From contig NZ_FOMA01000001.1 of the NCBI RefSeq assembly GCF_900112495.1, positions 248,001 through 312,000 of the forward strand: a DNA stretch of 64,000 nucleotides, written 5' to 3'. A program made the position numbers and the translations under genes. The notes beneath the pieces are model-generated. The model did no database searches. It saw nothing but the letters and a program-made list of their open reading frames with translations, and was not told the origin of the DNA. Shown here piece by piece: positions 30,436 to 39,486 of the stretch (position 1 is its first letter; each line of letters starts with the position of its first letter). The stretch comes from Bacillus sp. OV322 (GTDB lineage Bacteria > Bacillota > Bacilli > Bacillales > DSM-1321).

Positions 30436-31014
30436 ATGAATTGGTATGAAAAATTAAATCAATACTTTCCTATACAGGAAATGAAATCAAAAGAGCATAT
30501 GGAAACATTATTGAAGGAAAAGGCTTCTATTTACAAAAAGGATGAAGGGCTGAACCATGTTTTAATGTATGTCGAAACAGATGAGTTTATTTTCATCGAT
30601 TACCTGTTTGTGTCAGGAAACAGCAGGGGACAGGGTCTTGGAAAGAAACTTATTCAAAAGCTGCAGGATAAACAAAAACCAATCCTGCTGGAAGTGGAAC
30701 CTGCGAGTGACGAGGATCAGGATTCACAAAAAAGGCTTCGTTTTTATAAACGTGCAGGATTTGTACATGCGTCTTCCATTTCTTATCGCAGGCGATCTCT
30801 TGCAACAAATAAGATCAATGGCATGGAAATTTTATATTGGTCATCAAGTCCTGTGAGCGAAAGTGAAATTTTTGAAGATATGAAAGTAGTTTACAAGGAA
30901 ATCCATACGTATAAGGATCTTCAGTTTTACGGCAAAGAATATCAGCCGTCTGAGGAAGTATTGAAGCTTCAAAAAAGCGGGGATGAAGAAGATATACTTG
31001 AAGCAGTAAATTAA
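30436..31014 (+). CDS. yjbC: YjbC, GNAT-family acetyltransferase
   Basis: 192 aa. The acetyl-CoA-binding motif A, YLFVSGNSRGQGLGKKLIQKL, is clear near residue 60. The following LEVEPASDEDQDSQKRLRFYKRAGF matches GNAT motif B. AAAGGAG precedes the ATG. In B. subtilis yjbC and spx form one operon; here a terminator and about 720 bases separate them. Confidence 0.85.
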   Translation: MNWYEKLNQYFPIQEMKSKEHMETLLKEKASIYKKDEGLNHVLMYVETDEFIFIDYLFVSGNSRGQGLGKKLIQKLQDKQKPILLEVEPASDEDQDSQKRLRFYKRAGFVHASSISYRRRSLATNKINGMEILYWSSSPVSESEIFEDMKVVYKEIHTYKDLQFYGKEYQPSEEVLKLQKSGDEEDILEAVN

Positions 31015-31063
31015 TATGCAGAGAAATATGGCAAAGGGCCGCAGATACTAAGACATAACAGCT

Positions 31064-31110
31064 AAAAGCTGTGCTTATTCGATATTTTTTGAATAAGCAC
31101 GGCTTTTTTT
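31064..31110 (+). terminator. Terminator of yjbC
   Basis: AAAGCTGTGCTTATTC / GAATAAGCACGGCTTT with a 10-base loop and a T7 tract. Confidence 0.88.
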
Positions 31111-31735
31111 ATGCTTAGAAAAGATGTTTTATATTATTTCATACAGATTTCAGGATTTGGCAGCAAATGATTACTTCCTTCAAAAAACCAATGCTTTCGT
31201 GCATTTAACAAATTCAAGTGCAGTTCAATACAATAACCACTAAATACTGCTGATCTCATCCCTTCCGTCGTCTGCTTCATGGTGCCTGGACTCGGACCTG
31301 CTCTCCCTGTACTGGGAAAAAAGATTTATTTTTACAGATAAAAGAGGATTTATGCAAGAGGAAAGCGAAACTTTTTATAAAATGCCCTTTTATGCGTTTT
31401 AAAAATTATGACAGCGGGTACATCATACATATATGATAAAAATTAAATTCACGGAAAATTGGTGTTAATTGAGAAAATGCCCTTCATTTTATCAATGGAG
31501 GCAAGTTAAATTATTAAGCCATTTCATTGTTTTTAGCTAATGGGCCTGTAATACAGGAAAAAACACAGCAGTTTTCTATTTTAGATAAGTTCTATTCAAT
31601 TCGAGATTTTTAGTGTATAATATTAATAGAAATTACTTAATTAAAGTTATTTCAAATAAAATTGGAAATATAACTGATACATTAGATTTCCCATCATAGA
31701 TCGCCGATTCTATACTTAGGGAGTGTGATTTTAAC
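31111..31735. other. Long gap upstream of spx
   Basis: About 625 bases without a recognised gene. The last part holds a likely spx promoter: TATAAT at 31616-31621 with a weak -35 near 31593, followed by a leader of about 110 bases and GGGAGTGTG as ribosome site. No known riboswitch or insertion sequence was recognised. Confidence 0.5.
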
Positions 31736-32131
31736 ATGGTAACATTATATACATCACCGAGCTGTACTTCATGCAGAAAAGCCAAAGCGTGGCTTGAGGA
31801 GCATGAAATTGCTTATTCCGAAAGAAATATTTTCTCTGAACCATTATCTATTGAGGAAATTAAAGAAATTCTTCGTATGACTGAAGATGGAACGGATGAA
31901 ATTATTTCAACAAGATCAAAAACGTTCCAAAAGCTAAATGTAAATTTAGAAGCCTTGCCACTGCAAGAGTTATATAAAATCATCAAAGATAACCCTGGCT
32001 TGCTTAGAAGGCCGATTATATTAGATGAGAAACGCCTGCAAGTCGGATATAACGAAGATGAAATCCGCCGCTTCTTGCCCCGGAAGGTCCGTACCTTCCA
32101 ATTGCGTGAAGCACAGCGAATGGTTAACTAG
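31736..32131 (+). CDS. spx: Spx, redox-sensing RNA polymerase-binding regulator
   Basis: 131 aa, near-identical in pattern to B. subtilis Spx. ArsC-like fold with the redox switch Cys10-x-x-Cys13 ([10 protein letters not shown]), the RNAP-binding STRSK loop, the RPI motif LLRRPIIL and the ending REAQRMVN. It binds the alpha C-terminal domain of RNA polymerase and controls thiol-stress genes. It is degraded by ClpXP with adaptor YjbH, encoded at 41946. Confidence 0.97.
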   Translation: MVTLYTSPSCTSCRKAKAWLEEHEIAYSERNIFSEPLSIEEIKEILRMTEDGTDEIISTRSKTFQKLNVNLEALPLQELYKIIKDNPGLLRRPIILDEKRLQVGYNEDEIRRFLPRKVRTFQLREAQRMVN

Positions 32132-32140
32132 AAAAATGGA

Positions 32141-32178
32141 TGAGCCCTGTCACATAGTGATTGGGCTTTTGTCTTTCT
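32141..32178 (+). terminator. Terminator of spx
   Basis: AGCCC...GGGCT encloses TCAC-ATA-GTGA, followed by TTTTGTCTTTC. Confidence 0.75.
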
Positions 32179-32520
32179 CAGGAAGCAGGAGTAAGACAAA
32201 AGAAGGGCATAATAGCCTTTAAAAGTGAAATAATGGGATATGCTTCTATAGTAACTTGCGGGGAATATCCGTGCCTTGCAAGTTAATTGATTTTTTTGTA
32301 AAATGAATGGACTATAGGCAAACAATTGTTTTTCTTAATGTAAGCTTTTTTATTTCCCTTATTCATGCTTTTATCATAAAATGTAATAAAACTAGAATAT
32401 TTTTTACCATCGTGCTGGTGGTTACAAAATTGGCTCGATGGGTAAAGATAATATAAAGAGCCTAAACAGCTCGGGGGTAATTATCCCTTCAAAATGTGAC
32501 CAGAAGGGAGAGGGAGAATA
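32179..32520. other. Intergenic region upstream of mecA
   Basis: AT-rich promoter-like sequence, then near 32450-32490 small hairpins GAGCC...AGCTC and GGG...CCC, then AGAAGGGAGAGGG as ribosome site. No known riboswitch class was recognised. Confidence 0.4.
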
Positions 32521-33192
32521 GTGGAAATCGAACGAATTAATGATGATACAGTTAAGTTTTATATTTCATATATAGATATTGAAGAAAGAGGATTTGACCG
32601 GGAGGAAATTTGGTACAGCAGGGAACGAAGTGAAGAACTTTTCTGGGAAATGATGGATGAAGTTCATCAGGAAGAAGAGTTCATGATTGAAGGCCCGCTG
32701 TGGATTCAGGTGCAGGCGCTTGAAAAAGGGCTGGAAGTTTTAGTAACAAAAGCGCAGCTGACGAAGGATGGGCAGAAAATTGAACTTCCTTTAACAGATG
32801 AAAAAATGAAAGACCTTCCTGTTGATGAAAAAATTGAATCCCTGCTCGATCAGCATTTTCAGGGGAAGCAGCAGGAGTACTCGACTGTCCAGTTTGAAGA
32901 TGGATTTATTGAATTTATCACTGAATTTAAAGACTTTGAAGATTTAATTGCCCTCAGTGAACGAAGCGGATTAGATGGTTTAAATACTAAACTGTATGCC
33001 TACGGTGATAAATATTTTCTTTATATAGAATTTTCTGAAGAGGATATCGAAGAAGAGGAAATAGACAATATCCTGAGCATTCTTTTAGAATATAGCGAGG
33101 AATCGCCGATTACAGTTCACATGCTTCAGGAGTATGGGAAAGTTGTAATGGAAAATGATGTTTTCGATACGGTCTATAAATACTTTTCTTGA
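32521..33192 (+). CDS. mecA: MecA, adaptor for ClpC-dependent proteolysis
   Basis: 223 aa with GTG start. The N-terminal MEIERINDDTVKFYISYIDIEERGF and RERSEELFWEMMDEVHQEEEF form the substrate-binding domain (for example ComK). An acidic linker follows, then a C-terminal ClpC-binding domain (about 125-220) ending EYGKVVMENDVFDTVYKYF. It targets ComK and ComS-linked substrates to ClpCP in B. subtilis. Position after spx matches B. subtilis. Confidence 0.95.
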   Translation: MEIERINDDTVKFYISYIDIEERGFDREEIWYSRERSEELFWEMMDEVHQEEEFMIEGPLWIQVQALEKGLEVLVTKAQLTKDGQKIELPLTDEKMKDLPVDEKIESLLDQHFQGKQQEYSTVQFEDGFIEFITEFKDFEDLIALSERSGLDGLNTKLYAYGDKYFLYIEFSEEDIEEEEIDNILSILLEYSEESPITVHMLQEYGKVVMENDVFDTVYKYFS

Positions 33193-33194
33193 TT

Positions 33195-33229
33195 TAAAGC
33201 CGATTTCGTTTAGGAATCGGCTTTTTTTG
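33195..33229 (+). terminator. Terminator of mecA
   Basis: AAAGCCGATT / AATCGGCTTT with a nine-base loop and a T7 tract. Confidence 0.9.
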
Positions 33230-33315
33230 CTTTAAACTAAACTTTGCATGCACCTTAGATTGAGATAGCAGGCACTTTCAAGATACACTTTTAGAAAATG
33301 GGCAGGTGTCTTTTA

Positions 33316-34827
33316 TTGAAAAATACGTTTCGTGTCCTGCTGCTGGCATTAATTCTGGCAGGAATTTGGTTTGTATTCAGAAAAAGCTTGGACGGAGACA
33401 TATTAAGCTACTTTAGCCTCTTATTGTCGATTTCTTTATTTATTATAGGATTTATCATCTTTCTTGAAAATAGGCATCCTGCCCAAACGTTGACATGGCT
33501 GATTGTTTTTGGAGCATTTCCGCTTGTTGGCTTTATTTTTTATTTTTTGTTCGGCAGGAACTACAGGAAAGAAAAAATGTTCAGGAAAAAGTTCTTTTTA
33601 GATAAACAAGCTTATCAGAGCATTGCTGGCGAACCGGAGGCAATTGAAGAGAAGATCATGAGGATGGGTGACCATCAGCGGAATTTATTCAACCTGGCAC
33701 ACCGGATTGGCAACAGCCCCATCTCTTTTGCTACCGAAACCAGGATTTTGACCAATGGAGAGCAAACCTTCTCATCCATTATTGAGGAGCTGAAAAAAGC
33801 TGTACATCATATCCACATGGAATACTACATTGTCCGCCATGATAAGATTGGGTCTGAAATCAAGGATATCCTGGTGGAGAAAGCAAAGGAAGGTGTTAAA
33901 GTTCGGTTTTTATATGATGCTGTAGGTTCCTGGAAGCTTTCAAGAAACTATATTCAGGAGCTTAAAAATGCTGGTGTAGAAACTGTGGCGTTTGGCCCTG
34001 TACATTTGCCTTTTTTGAATAACAAATTTAATTTCCGGAATCACCGGAAAATTATTGTTATCGATGGATCTGTCGGATTCATGGGAGGATTGAATATCGG
34101 CGATGAGTATTTAGGAAGGAACGAACATTTCGGCTTTTGGCGGGATACCCACTTAATGGCCAAGGGAGAAGCAGTGCGCACGCTGCAGCTGATATTTCTT
34201 CAGGATTGGTACTACAGCACTGACCGCAGTTTTTTAACAGACGATTATATGTCCCCGAATCTCCCGATTGAAAATAGCCATGGCGGTGTACAGATGATTG
34301 CAGGAGGTCCTGATAATGAATGGACAGTGATCAAAAGTATTTTCTTTTCCATGATTACATCAGCAAAGGACTCTGTCTGGATTGCATCTCCTTATTTCAT
34401 TCCAGATGAAGATATTTTTCAGGCGCTGAAAATTGCAGCTTTGAGCGGTATTGATGTCAGGCTGCTGGTTCCGAAAAATCCCGATAAGCGAATCGTGTAT
34501 CATGCTTCCCGCTCCTATTTTCCTGAGCTGCTGGAGGCAGGAGTAAGAATATTTGAATATAAAAATGGCTTTATGCACAGTAAAATTGTAATTGTCGATA
34601 ACGAACTAGCTTCAATAGGGACTGCTAATATGGATATGAGAAGCTTTCATCTGAATTTTGAAGTAAATGCCTTCCTGTATAGAACTAGAAGCACCCAAAA
34701 GCTTGTGAATGATTATCTGCAGGATATGCTTGTTTCAAGAGAACTCCATAGCGAAACATTTTCGAAGAGGAACATCGGATTAAAATTAATCGAGTCAACT
34801 TCACGGCTGCTATCACCGCTTTTATGA
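33316..34827 (+). CDS. cls: Cardiolipin synthase
   Basis: It condenses phosphatidylglycerol molecules to cardiolipin at the membrane. 503 aa with two N-terminal membrane segments (about 4-25 and 33-55) and two phospholipase-D motifs: NHRKIIVIDGSVGFMGG near 242 and MHSKIVIVDNELASIGTANMD near 420. TTG 33316 has AGGTG at good spacing; ATG 33298 lacks a ribosome site and would add six residues. It sits between mecA and a small membrane protein gene, with its own terminator. Confidence 0.92.
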   Translation: MKNTFRVLLLALILAGIWFVFRKSLDGDILSYFSLLLSISLFIIGFIIFLENRHPAQTLTWLIVFGAFPLVGFIFYFLFGRNYRKEKMFRKKFFLDKQAYQSIAGEPEAIEEKIMRMGDHQRNLFNLAHRIGNSPISFATETRILTNGEQTFSSIIEELKKAVHHIHMEYYIVRHDKIGSEIKDILVEKAKEGVKVRFLYDAVGSWKLSRNYIQELKNAGVETVAFGPVHLPFLNNKFNFRNHRKIIVIDGSVGFMGGLNIGDEYLGRNEHFGFWRDTHLMAKGEAVRTLQLIFLQDWYYSTDRSFLTDDYMSPNLPIENSHGGVQMIAGGPDNEWTVIKSIFFSMITSAKDSVWIASPYFIPDEDIFQALKIAALSGIDVRLLVPKNPDKRIVYHASRSYFPELLEAGVRIFEYKNGFMHSKIVIVDNELASIGTANMDMRSFHLNFEVNAFLYRTRSTQKLVNDYLQDMLVSRELHSETFSKRNIGLKLIESTSRLLSPLL

Positions 34828-34849
34828 GCGGGAGGGTGAAGAAGGCTGC

Positions 34850-34885
34850 AAAAAAAGCCTTGAGGATTTCCTCAGGCTTTTTTTG
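34850..34885 (+). terminator. Terminator of cls
   Basis: AAAGCCTTGAGG / CCTCAGGCTTT with loop ATTT and a T7 tract. Confidence 0.92.
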
Positions 34886-35023
34886 TTGAGTTCTATGTGT
34901 CAGTTCTTGAAGGAAGCTGTTCTGCAGCCATTTTCTGTTCTTGCACTGGTGCAGTTTAGAAGATTATATACAATGGCGAATACAAAATATGTTATAATTT
35001 TGGTGATAACTGGGGGTGTGTAG

Positions 35024-35293
35024 ATGAAAGTAATAGGAGGAATTTTACTGCTTTTGGACATTGTTTGCACTATTTGTTGGCACTTTCTGGTCTTAGCTAT
35101 CGATGGATATGCAAAAGGTACTTCTTTTTTTCAGTTTAAACTGGCTTATGTTTTCAGTTTAATCATCGCTGTAATAGCGATCGTGATGATTGTAAAAACA
35201 AAACAGGCAAATAACAAAAGACCTGCAGAGGATATGATGAAAGAATTTATGGAAAATCCCCCGCCTAATATCAATAATATCAATCATTTTTGA
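35024..35293 (+). CDS. Small two-helix membrane protein, hypothetical
   Basis: 89 aa with hydrophobic segments at about 4-25 and 42-62, then a polar, Asn/Pro-rich tail. A -10 TATAAT at 34992-34997 lies upstream and GGGGGTGTG serves as ribosome site. A perfect 13 bp hairpin (TTATTGCACTAAA / TTTAGTGCAATAA, about 35305-35332) follows but without a T tract. No family recognised. Confidence 0.65.
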   Translation: MKVIGGILLLLDIVCTICWHFLVLAIDGYAKGTSFFQFKLAYVFSLIIAVIAIVMIVKTKQANNKRPAEDMMKEFMENPPPNINNINHF

Positions 35294-35373
35294 TTACCGC
35301 TTATTGCACTAAAGGTTTTTTAGTGCAATAAGTGAATATTAGAGGGACCAATAAGGTTCTTTTTTTTACTGAG

Positions 35374-35602
35374 GTTGTTTTTGTTTCATAAACTTTGCTG
35401 CTATGGAATAGGGGCTGATTTCCTCTCCAGGATGCTCGCTTTCCGCGGGGCGGGAGGTGAGCCTCCTCTGCTGCGTCTGCGGGGTCTCACCTTCCCGCTA
35501 ATCTAAGCAGGAGTCTCGCAGCTTACGCTCCAATCAACCTTATTTAATAACGAGACCGCCTCACAGAACTCATTTTAAAAAACAATCTTTAAGACAAGAG
35601 CA
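35374..35602 (-). repeat. MITE-like palindromic repeat, copy R4
   Basis: Begins GGTTGTTTTTGTTTCATAAAC and carries CTCTCCAGGATGCTCG, CCGCGGGGCGGG, TGCGGGGTCTCAC, AGCAGGAGTCTCG and CTCCAATCAACC. It ends AATCTTTAAGACAAGAGC. Orientation as R2. Confidence 0.85.
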
Positions 35603-35702
35603 TTACTATAAAACCAACAGCATCGTTTAACAGAGCTTTTTGTGAAAATAAAAGGAAATGAGCATGGCCAGGAAGAATGTATAGCAGAAAAGGAGGAGGA
35701 AT

Positions 35703-36908
35703 ATGCTGACTGCGAAAAAAAGGGACGGAACAATTGTTACGCTTCCTTATAAAATGACCAAGCAGGCAATTGAGGATTGGAAACTGGGAGAGGGGTATTA
35801 TTGCCCCTGCTGCGAAGCTCCGGTGATTTTAAAGGCTGGAGATATTAAAATTCCTCATTTTGCCCATAAACAAAAAGTAGAATGTGCCGCCTCATCAGAG
35901 CCTGAATCCCCCTATCATCTTGAAGGAAAAAGAAGCATTTTTGAATGGTGCAAAAGGCCGGGGCTGGAAGTATTTCTGGAATGTTATATTCCAGAAATCA
36001 AGCAGAGAGCAGATATACTTATCTGCAGCAGGAAGAAAAGATACGCAATTGAATTTCAATGCTCCGTCATATCCCAGGATGAATTTATGAAAAGAACCGC
36101 TGCCTATGTCAGTCAGAATATAACGCCCATTTGGATATTGGCCGAAAAGAATATCAGGAAAGCAGGCAGTTCCTTATTTTCTTTTTCAAGGTATCATTGG
36201 CTTTTTTTATGCAGTCCCCGCTGTAAACCCCTGATAATTACGTTCTGCCCCGTGACACAGCAATTTGGCCTGTTTTATGGTATTACTCCTTTTTCGCCAC
36301 GAACGGCTTTTGCAAAACACCAAAGTTATCCTCTAGGTGAAATCTCTCCCCTTAAATTAATGGCTCCGCTCCCTGATTATCACAGCATTGTTGAACAATG
36401 GCGCATTAAGAGGCATTCCTGGTGCCTTAACAGCATATACACCGCAAAATCTTCACACCCCTTTCATCAATCTCTCTACCTGAACCGCCTGTCTCTGTCC
36501 GCACTTCCTCCGGAAATCGGTTTGCCTGTTCCTTCTATAGAAATCATAGAAACGCCTGCTGTTTATTGGCAGGCCTGGCTTTATACAGATCTTCTTGTAA
36601 AGAAAGAAGTCAATGAATACATTCATATCGAGCACTTTGCCGAAGCCTTTTTGAAGCGGGTAAAAAGAGGGCATATTCGCTTAAGGAACCTGCCTCTTAT
36701 TCCACAATCAGACTGTAATTACATGGTGCCATTAAGTCATTATGCCGGCTTTCTTGCTAAAACAGGCATCCTAAAGGAAAAAGGAAGGGGGATATTTAAG
36801 GTCAATAGAAAAATAAATATACCAAGGGACTGCGAGGAAAGCGTAATGATGGAGAAAGTGTTTTATGAGAAGTTCAAATCAATGATTTTAAGTAGGGGAA
36901 TGGAGTAA
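35703..36908 (+). CDS. coiA: CoiA, competence protein
   Basis: 401 aa. The N-terminal zinc-site-like motif has C34, C37, H52, H55 and C61 (YYCPCCEAPV, IPHFAHKQKVEC). A restriction-endonuclease-like core follows, with Asp near 103 (RADILIC) and the ExQ motif near 116 (YAIEFQCS). The C-terminal half is variable. CoiA promotes recombination of incoming DNA during transformation. A GGAGGA site precedes the ATG. It lies between mecA and pepF, as in B. subtilis. Confidence 0.9.
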   Translation: MLTAKKRDGTIVTLPYKMTKQAIEDWKLGEGYYCPCCEAPVILKAGDIKIPHFAHKQKVECAASSEPESPYHLEGKRSIFEWCKRPGLEVFLECYIPEIKQRADILICSRKKRYAIEFQCSVISQDEFMKRTAAYVSQNITPIWILAEKNIRKAGSSLFSFSRYHWLFLCSPRCKPLIITFCPVTQQFGLFYGITPFSPRTAFAKHQSYPLGEISPLKLMAPLPDYHSIVEQWRIKRHSWCLNSIYTAKSSHPFHQSLYLNRLSLSALPPEIGLPVPSIEIIETPAVYWQAWLYTDLLVKKEVNEYIHIEHFAEAFLKRVKRGHIRLRNLPLIPQSDCNYMVPLSHYAGFLAKTGILKEKGRGIFKVNRKINIPRDCEESVMMEKVFYEKFKSMILSRGME

Positions 36909-37059
36909 ACTAGAATGGAAGGCTATATAAGGGAAGAATTTATTTCGGTATTCGGACAAAAGCAGGATTTCAGCTCAAAATGGAGAATTAGTAAATAAAG
37001 ATCCTGCTATGGGAATGAAAGAAAAACAGGTGCTTTTAACAGAAATGGAGGACTTTTTT

Positions 37060-38874
37060 ATGACACAGCAAACAAAAGTAAGTACGCTGCCAGGACGCAG
37101 CGAGGTGGAAGCTGAACAAACCTGGAAGCTTGAAGATATTTTTGCTACAGAAGAAGATTGGGAAGCTGCATATGAAACAGTTAAAGAAGAATTGAAGAAA
37201 GCCGATGCTTTCAAAGGTACACTGGGAGAAAGTGCGAATAAACTATTTGCTGCTCTGCAGTTCCAGGATAAAGTATTTGAAAAGCTTGGGCAGGTATATG
37301 CTTACTCTCATATGCGCTATGACCAGGATACAACGAATTCTTTTTATCAGGGAATGGATGACCGCGCAAAAACTCTATATGCACAGGCTGGAAGCGCATT
37401 TTCCTATATTGTGCCTGAGCTTTTGAGCTTAGATGAGGGCAAGGTAGAGCAATTCCTGAAAGAGAGCGAAGAGCTTAAGCTTTATGAGCATTCCCTTGAG
37501 GAAATCAATCTTCAGCGTCCGCATGTGCTATCTGCAGAACAAGAAGCACTTCTCGCTCAGGCTGCAGAAGTCTTCGATGCTTCTTCCAATACGTTTGGCA
37601 TGCTGAACAATGCGGATTTAACTTTCCCTGTCATTAAGGATGAAGAGGGGAATGAAGTGGAAATTACCCATGGCAGGTATATCCGTTTTCTTGAAAGCGA
37701 AGACCGCCGTGTAAGGGAAGATGCATTTAAAGGGGTTTATTCTACATATGATAAATTCAAGAATACCTTTTCAAGTACACTGTCAGGCCAGGTAAAAGCA
37801 CAGAATTTTACGGCGAAAGCACGAAATTATGATTCGGCACGCCATGCTGCATTAAGCAATAATACTATTCCTGAAAGTGTTTATGACAACCTGGTTCAGA
37901 CAGTAAATGAACATCTGCCCCTTCTTCACAGATACATTGACTTAAGGAAGAAGGTGCTTGGGCTTGATGAGCTTCATATGTATGATCTTTTCACTCCGCT
38001 TGTTAAAGAAGTGAAAATGGAAGTTTCTTACGAAGAAGCAAAAGAGTATGTCTTAAAAGGTCTAGAGCCGCTTGGTGAGGAATATCTTGAAGTTCTGAAG
38101 GAAGGCTTTGAAAACCGCTGGGTTGATGTTCAGGAGAATAAAGGTAAAAGAAGCGGTGCCTATTCCTCTGGAGCATACGGCACAAATCCATATATCCTGA
38201 TGAACTGGCAGAACAATGTAAATAATTTATTTACGCTGGCCCACGAGTTTGGCCATTCGGTCCACAGCTACTATACAAGAAAAATGCAGCCATATCCATA
38301 TGGGAATTACTCAATTTTTGTTGCAGAAGTAGCATCCACCTGCAATGAAAATCTTTTGAACGATTATCTGCTCAAGACAATCGATGATGAGAAGAAAAGG
38401 ATTTATTTATTGAATCATTATCTTGAAGGTTTTAGAGGCACTTTATTCCGCCAGACAATGTTTGCTGAATTTGAGCATATCATTCACACAAAAGCGCAAA
38501 ATGGGGAAGCCCTGACTGCAGATATGCTGACTAAAGAGTATTATGATCTCAATAAGAAGTACTTTGGAGACAACATTGTAATTGATGAGGAAATCGGTTT
38601 GGAATGGGCTAGGATCCCGCATTTCTACTACAATTATTACGTGTATCAATATGCAACAGGCATCAGTGCAGCAACTGCTCTTTCCAAGCAGATTCTTGAA
38701 GAAGGCAAACCGGCAGTAGATCGCTACATTGCATTCCTTCAATCCGGAAGCTCTGATTATCCGATTGAAGTCCTGAAGAAGGCAGGGGTCGATATGACCA
38801 AGGCTGAGCCTGTCAGGGAAGCTCTGAAAGTATTTGAGGAAAAACTGAATGAATTGGAATCACTTTTATCTTAA
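37060..38874 (+). CDS. pepF: PepF, oligoendopeptidase F (M3B family)
   Basis: 604 aa cytoplasmic zinc metallopeptidase that cleaves short peptides. The catalytic motif LAHEFGHSVHS lies near residue 394, and the M3 signature continues in SIFVAEVASTCNENLL. ATG 37060 after AATGGAGG is preferred to the in-frame ATG 37009, which has no ribosome site and would add 17 residues overlapping it. Together with opp it completes a peptide-use pathway. Confidence 0.95.
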   Translation: MTQQTKVSTLPGRSEVEAEQTWKLEDIFATEEDWEAAYETVKEELKKADAFKGTLGESANKLFAALQFQDKVFEKLGQVYAYSHMRYDQDTTNSFYQGMDDRAKTLYAQAGSAFSYIVPELLSLDEGKVEQFLKESEELKLYEHSLEEINLQRPHVLSAEQEALLAQAAEVFDASSNTFGMLNNADLTFPVIKDEEGNEVEITHGRYIRFLESEDRRVREDAFKGVYSTYDKFKNTFSSTLSGQVKAQNFTAKARNYDSARHAALSNNTIPESVYDNLVQTVNEHLPLLHRYIDLRKKVLGLDELHMYDLFTPLVKEVKMEVSYEEAKEYVLKGLEPLGEEYLEVLKEGFENRWVDVQENKGKRSGAYSSGAYGTNPYILMNWQNNVNNLFTLAHEFGHSVHSYYTRKMQPYPYGNYSIFVAEVASTCNENLLNDYLLKTIDDEKKRIYLLNHYLEGFRGTLFRQTMFAEFEHIIHTKAQNGEALTADMLTKEYYDLNKKYFGDNIVIDEEIGLEWARIPHFYYNYYVYQYATGISAATALSKQILEEGKPAVDRYIAFLQSGSSDYPIEVLKKAGVDMTKAEPVREALKVFEEKLNELESLLS

Positions 38875-38885
38875 ATATGAATAAA

Positions 38886-38926
38886 GAAGAGGGTGCTGTG
38901 GAAGCACCCTCTTCGGCTATGTTTTT
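38886..38926 (+). terminator. Hairpin after pepF, likely terminator
   Basis: The perfect 12 bp stem GAAGAGGGTGCT / AGCACCCTCTTC is followed after a few bases by GTTTTT. The T tract is displaced, so strength is uncertain. Confidence 0.6.
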
Positions 38927-38929
38927 GGG

Positions 38930-38982
38930 GGTTGTTTTCGGCTACAGGATGCTCGCTTTTTTCGCGGGTCGGGCGGTGAAAT
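38930..38982 (-). repeat. Truncated copy (R5) of the MITE-like repeat
   Basis: Only the GTTGTTTTCGGCTACAGGATG / CTCGC...TCGCGGGTCGGGCGGTGA portion remains. It breaks off where transposase-like sequence begins. Confidence 0.6.
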
Positions 38983-38984
38983 CA

Positions 38985-39440
38985 CTTTCTCCGAATTAAA
39001 ATCGTATTCCCCTATCAAATTAATATGTTCCCAGCCTGAAGATGACATATGGTGCAATAAGTCTTCATTAAAACTGCCTGTCCGCTTTTGATATTCAAAG
39101 GCTTTTGTTAGATGTAGAGTATTCCAAATACTGATGGCAATTATAATTATATCTAAAGCACTAGCTCTTTGTAGCTGATGCTGTATGGTATGGTTCGTTC
39201 CCTAAGCTCTCCTTGTTTTAATAGTTCTTGCCAGTTCATTCATGGCTTTTCCTTTATTCAATCCTCTTTGCATTTTGCCTCTTAGAGATTCATCCGAAAT
39301 GTAATTAAGAATAAAAATTGTTTTTTCTATTCTCGTCATTTCGCGTAAGGCTGCAGCTAAGCTGTATTGTCTAGAGTAAGAACCTAATTTCCCCATAATA
39401 AGGGACCGGAAAGGAACAGTCGATGAGTTATACCAAAAAT
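38985..39440 (-). pseudogene. Decayed C-terminus of a Tn3-family transposase
   Basis: On the minus strand GKLGSYSRQYSLAAALREM, RIEKTIFILNYISDESLRG and MQRGLNKGKAMNELAR are typical of Tn3 transposases. After a stop and frameshift the frame continues as ALDIIIIAISIWNT, FNEDLLHHMSSSGWEHINL and IGEYDF, the usual C-terminal end. The N-terminal two thirds are absent, and a stop and a frameshift interrupt the rest, so it is not functional. Confidence 0.8.
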
Positions 39441-39486
39441 CGGAAATATATAACGGAAAATAAATTTCATAAAGAGGTGGAATTTT

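Noticed and set aside
32400..32520. Riboswitch before mecA
   Set aside because: Small GAGCC/AGCTC and GGG/CCC pairs exist, but no known aptamer core could be recognised.
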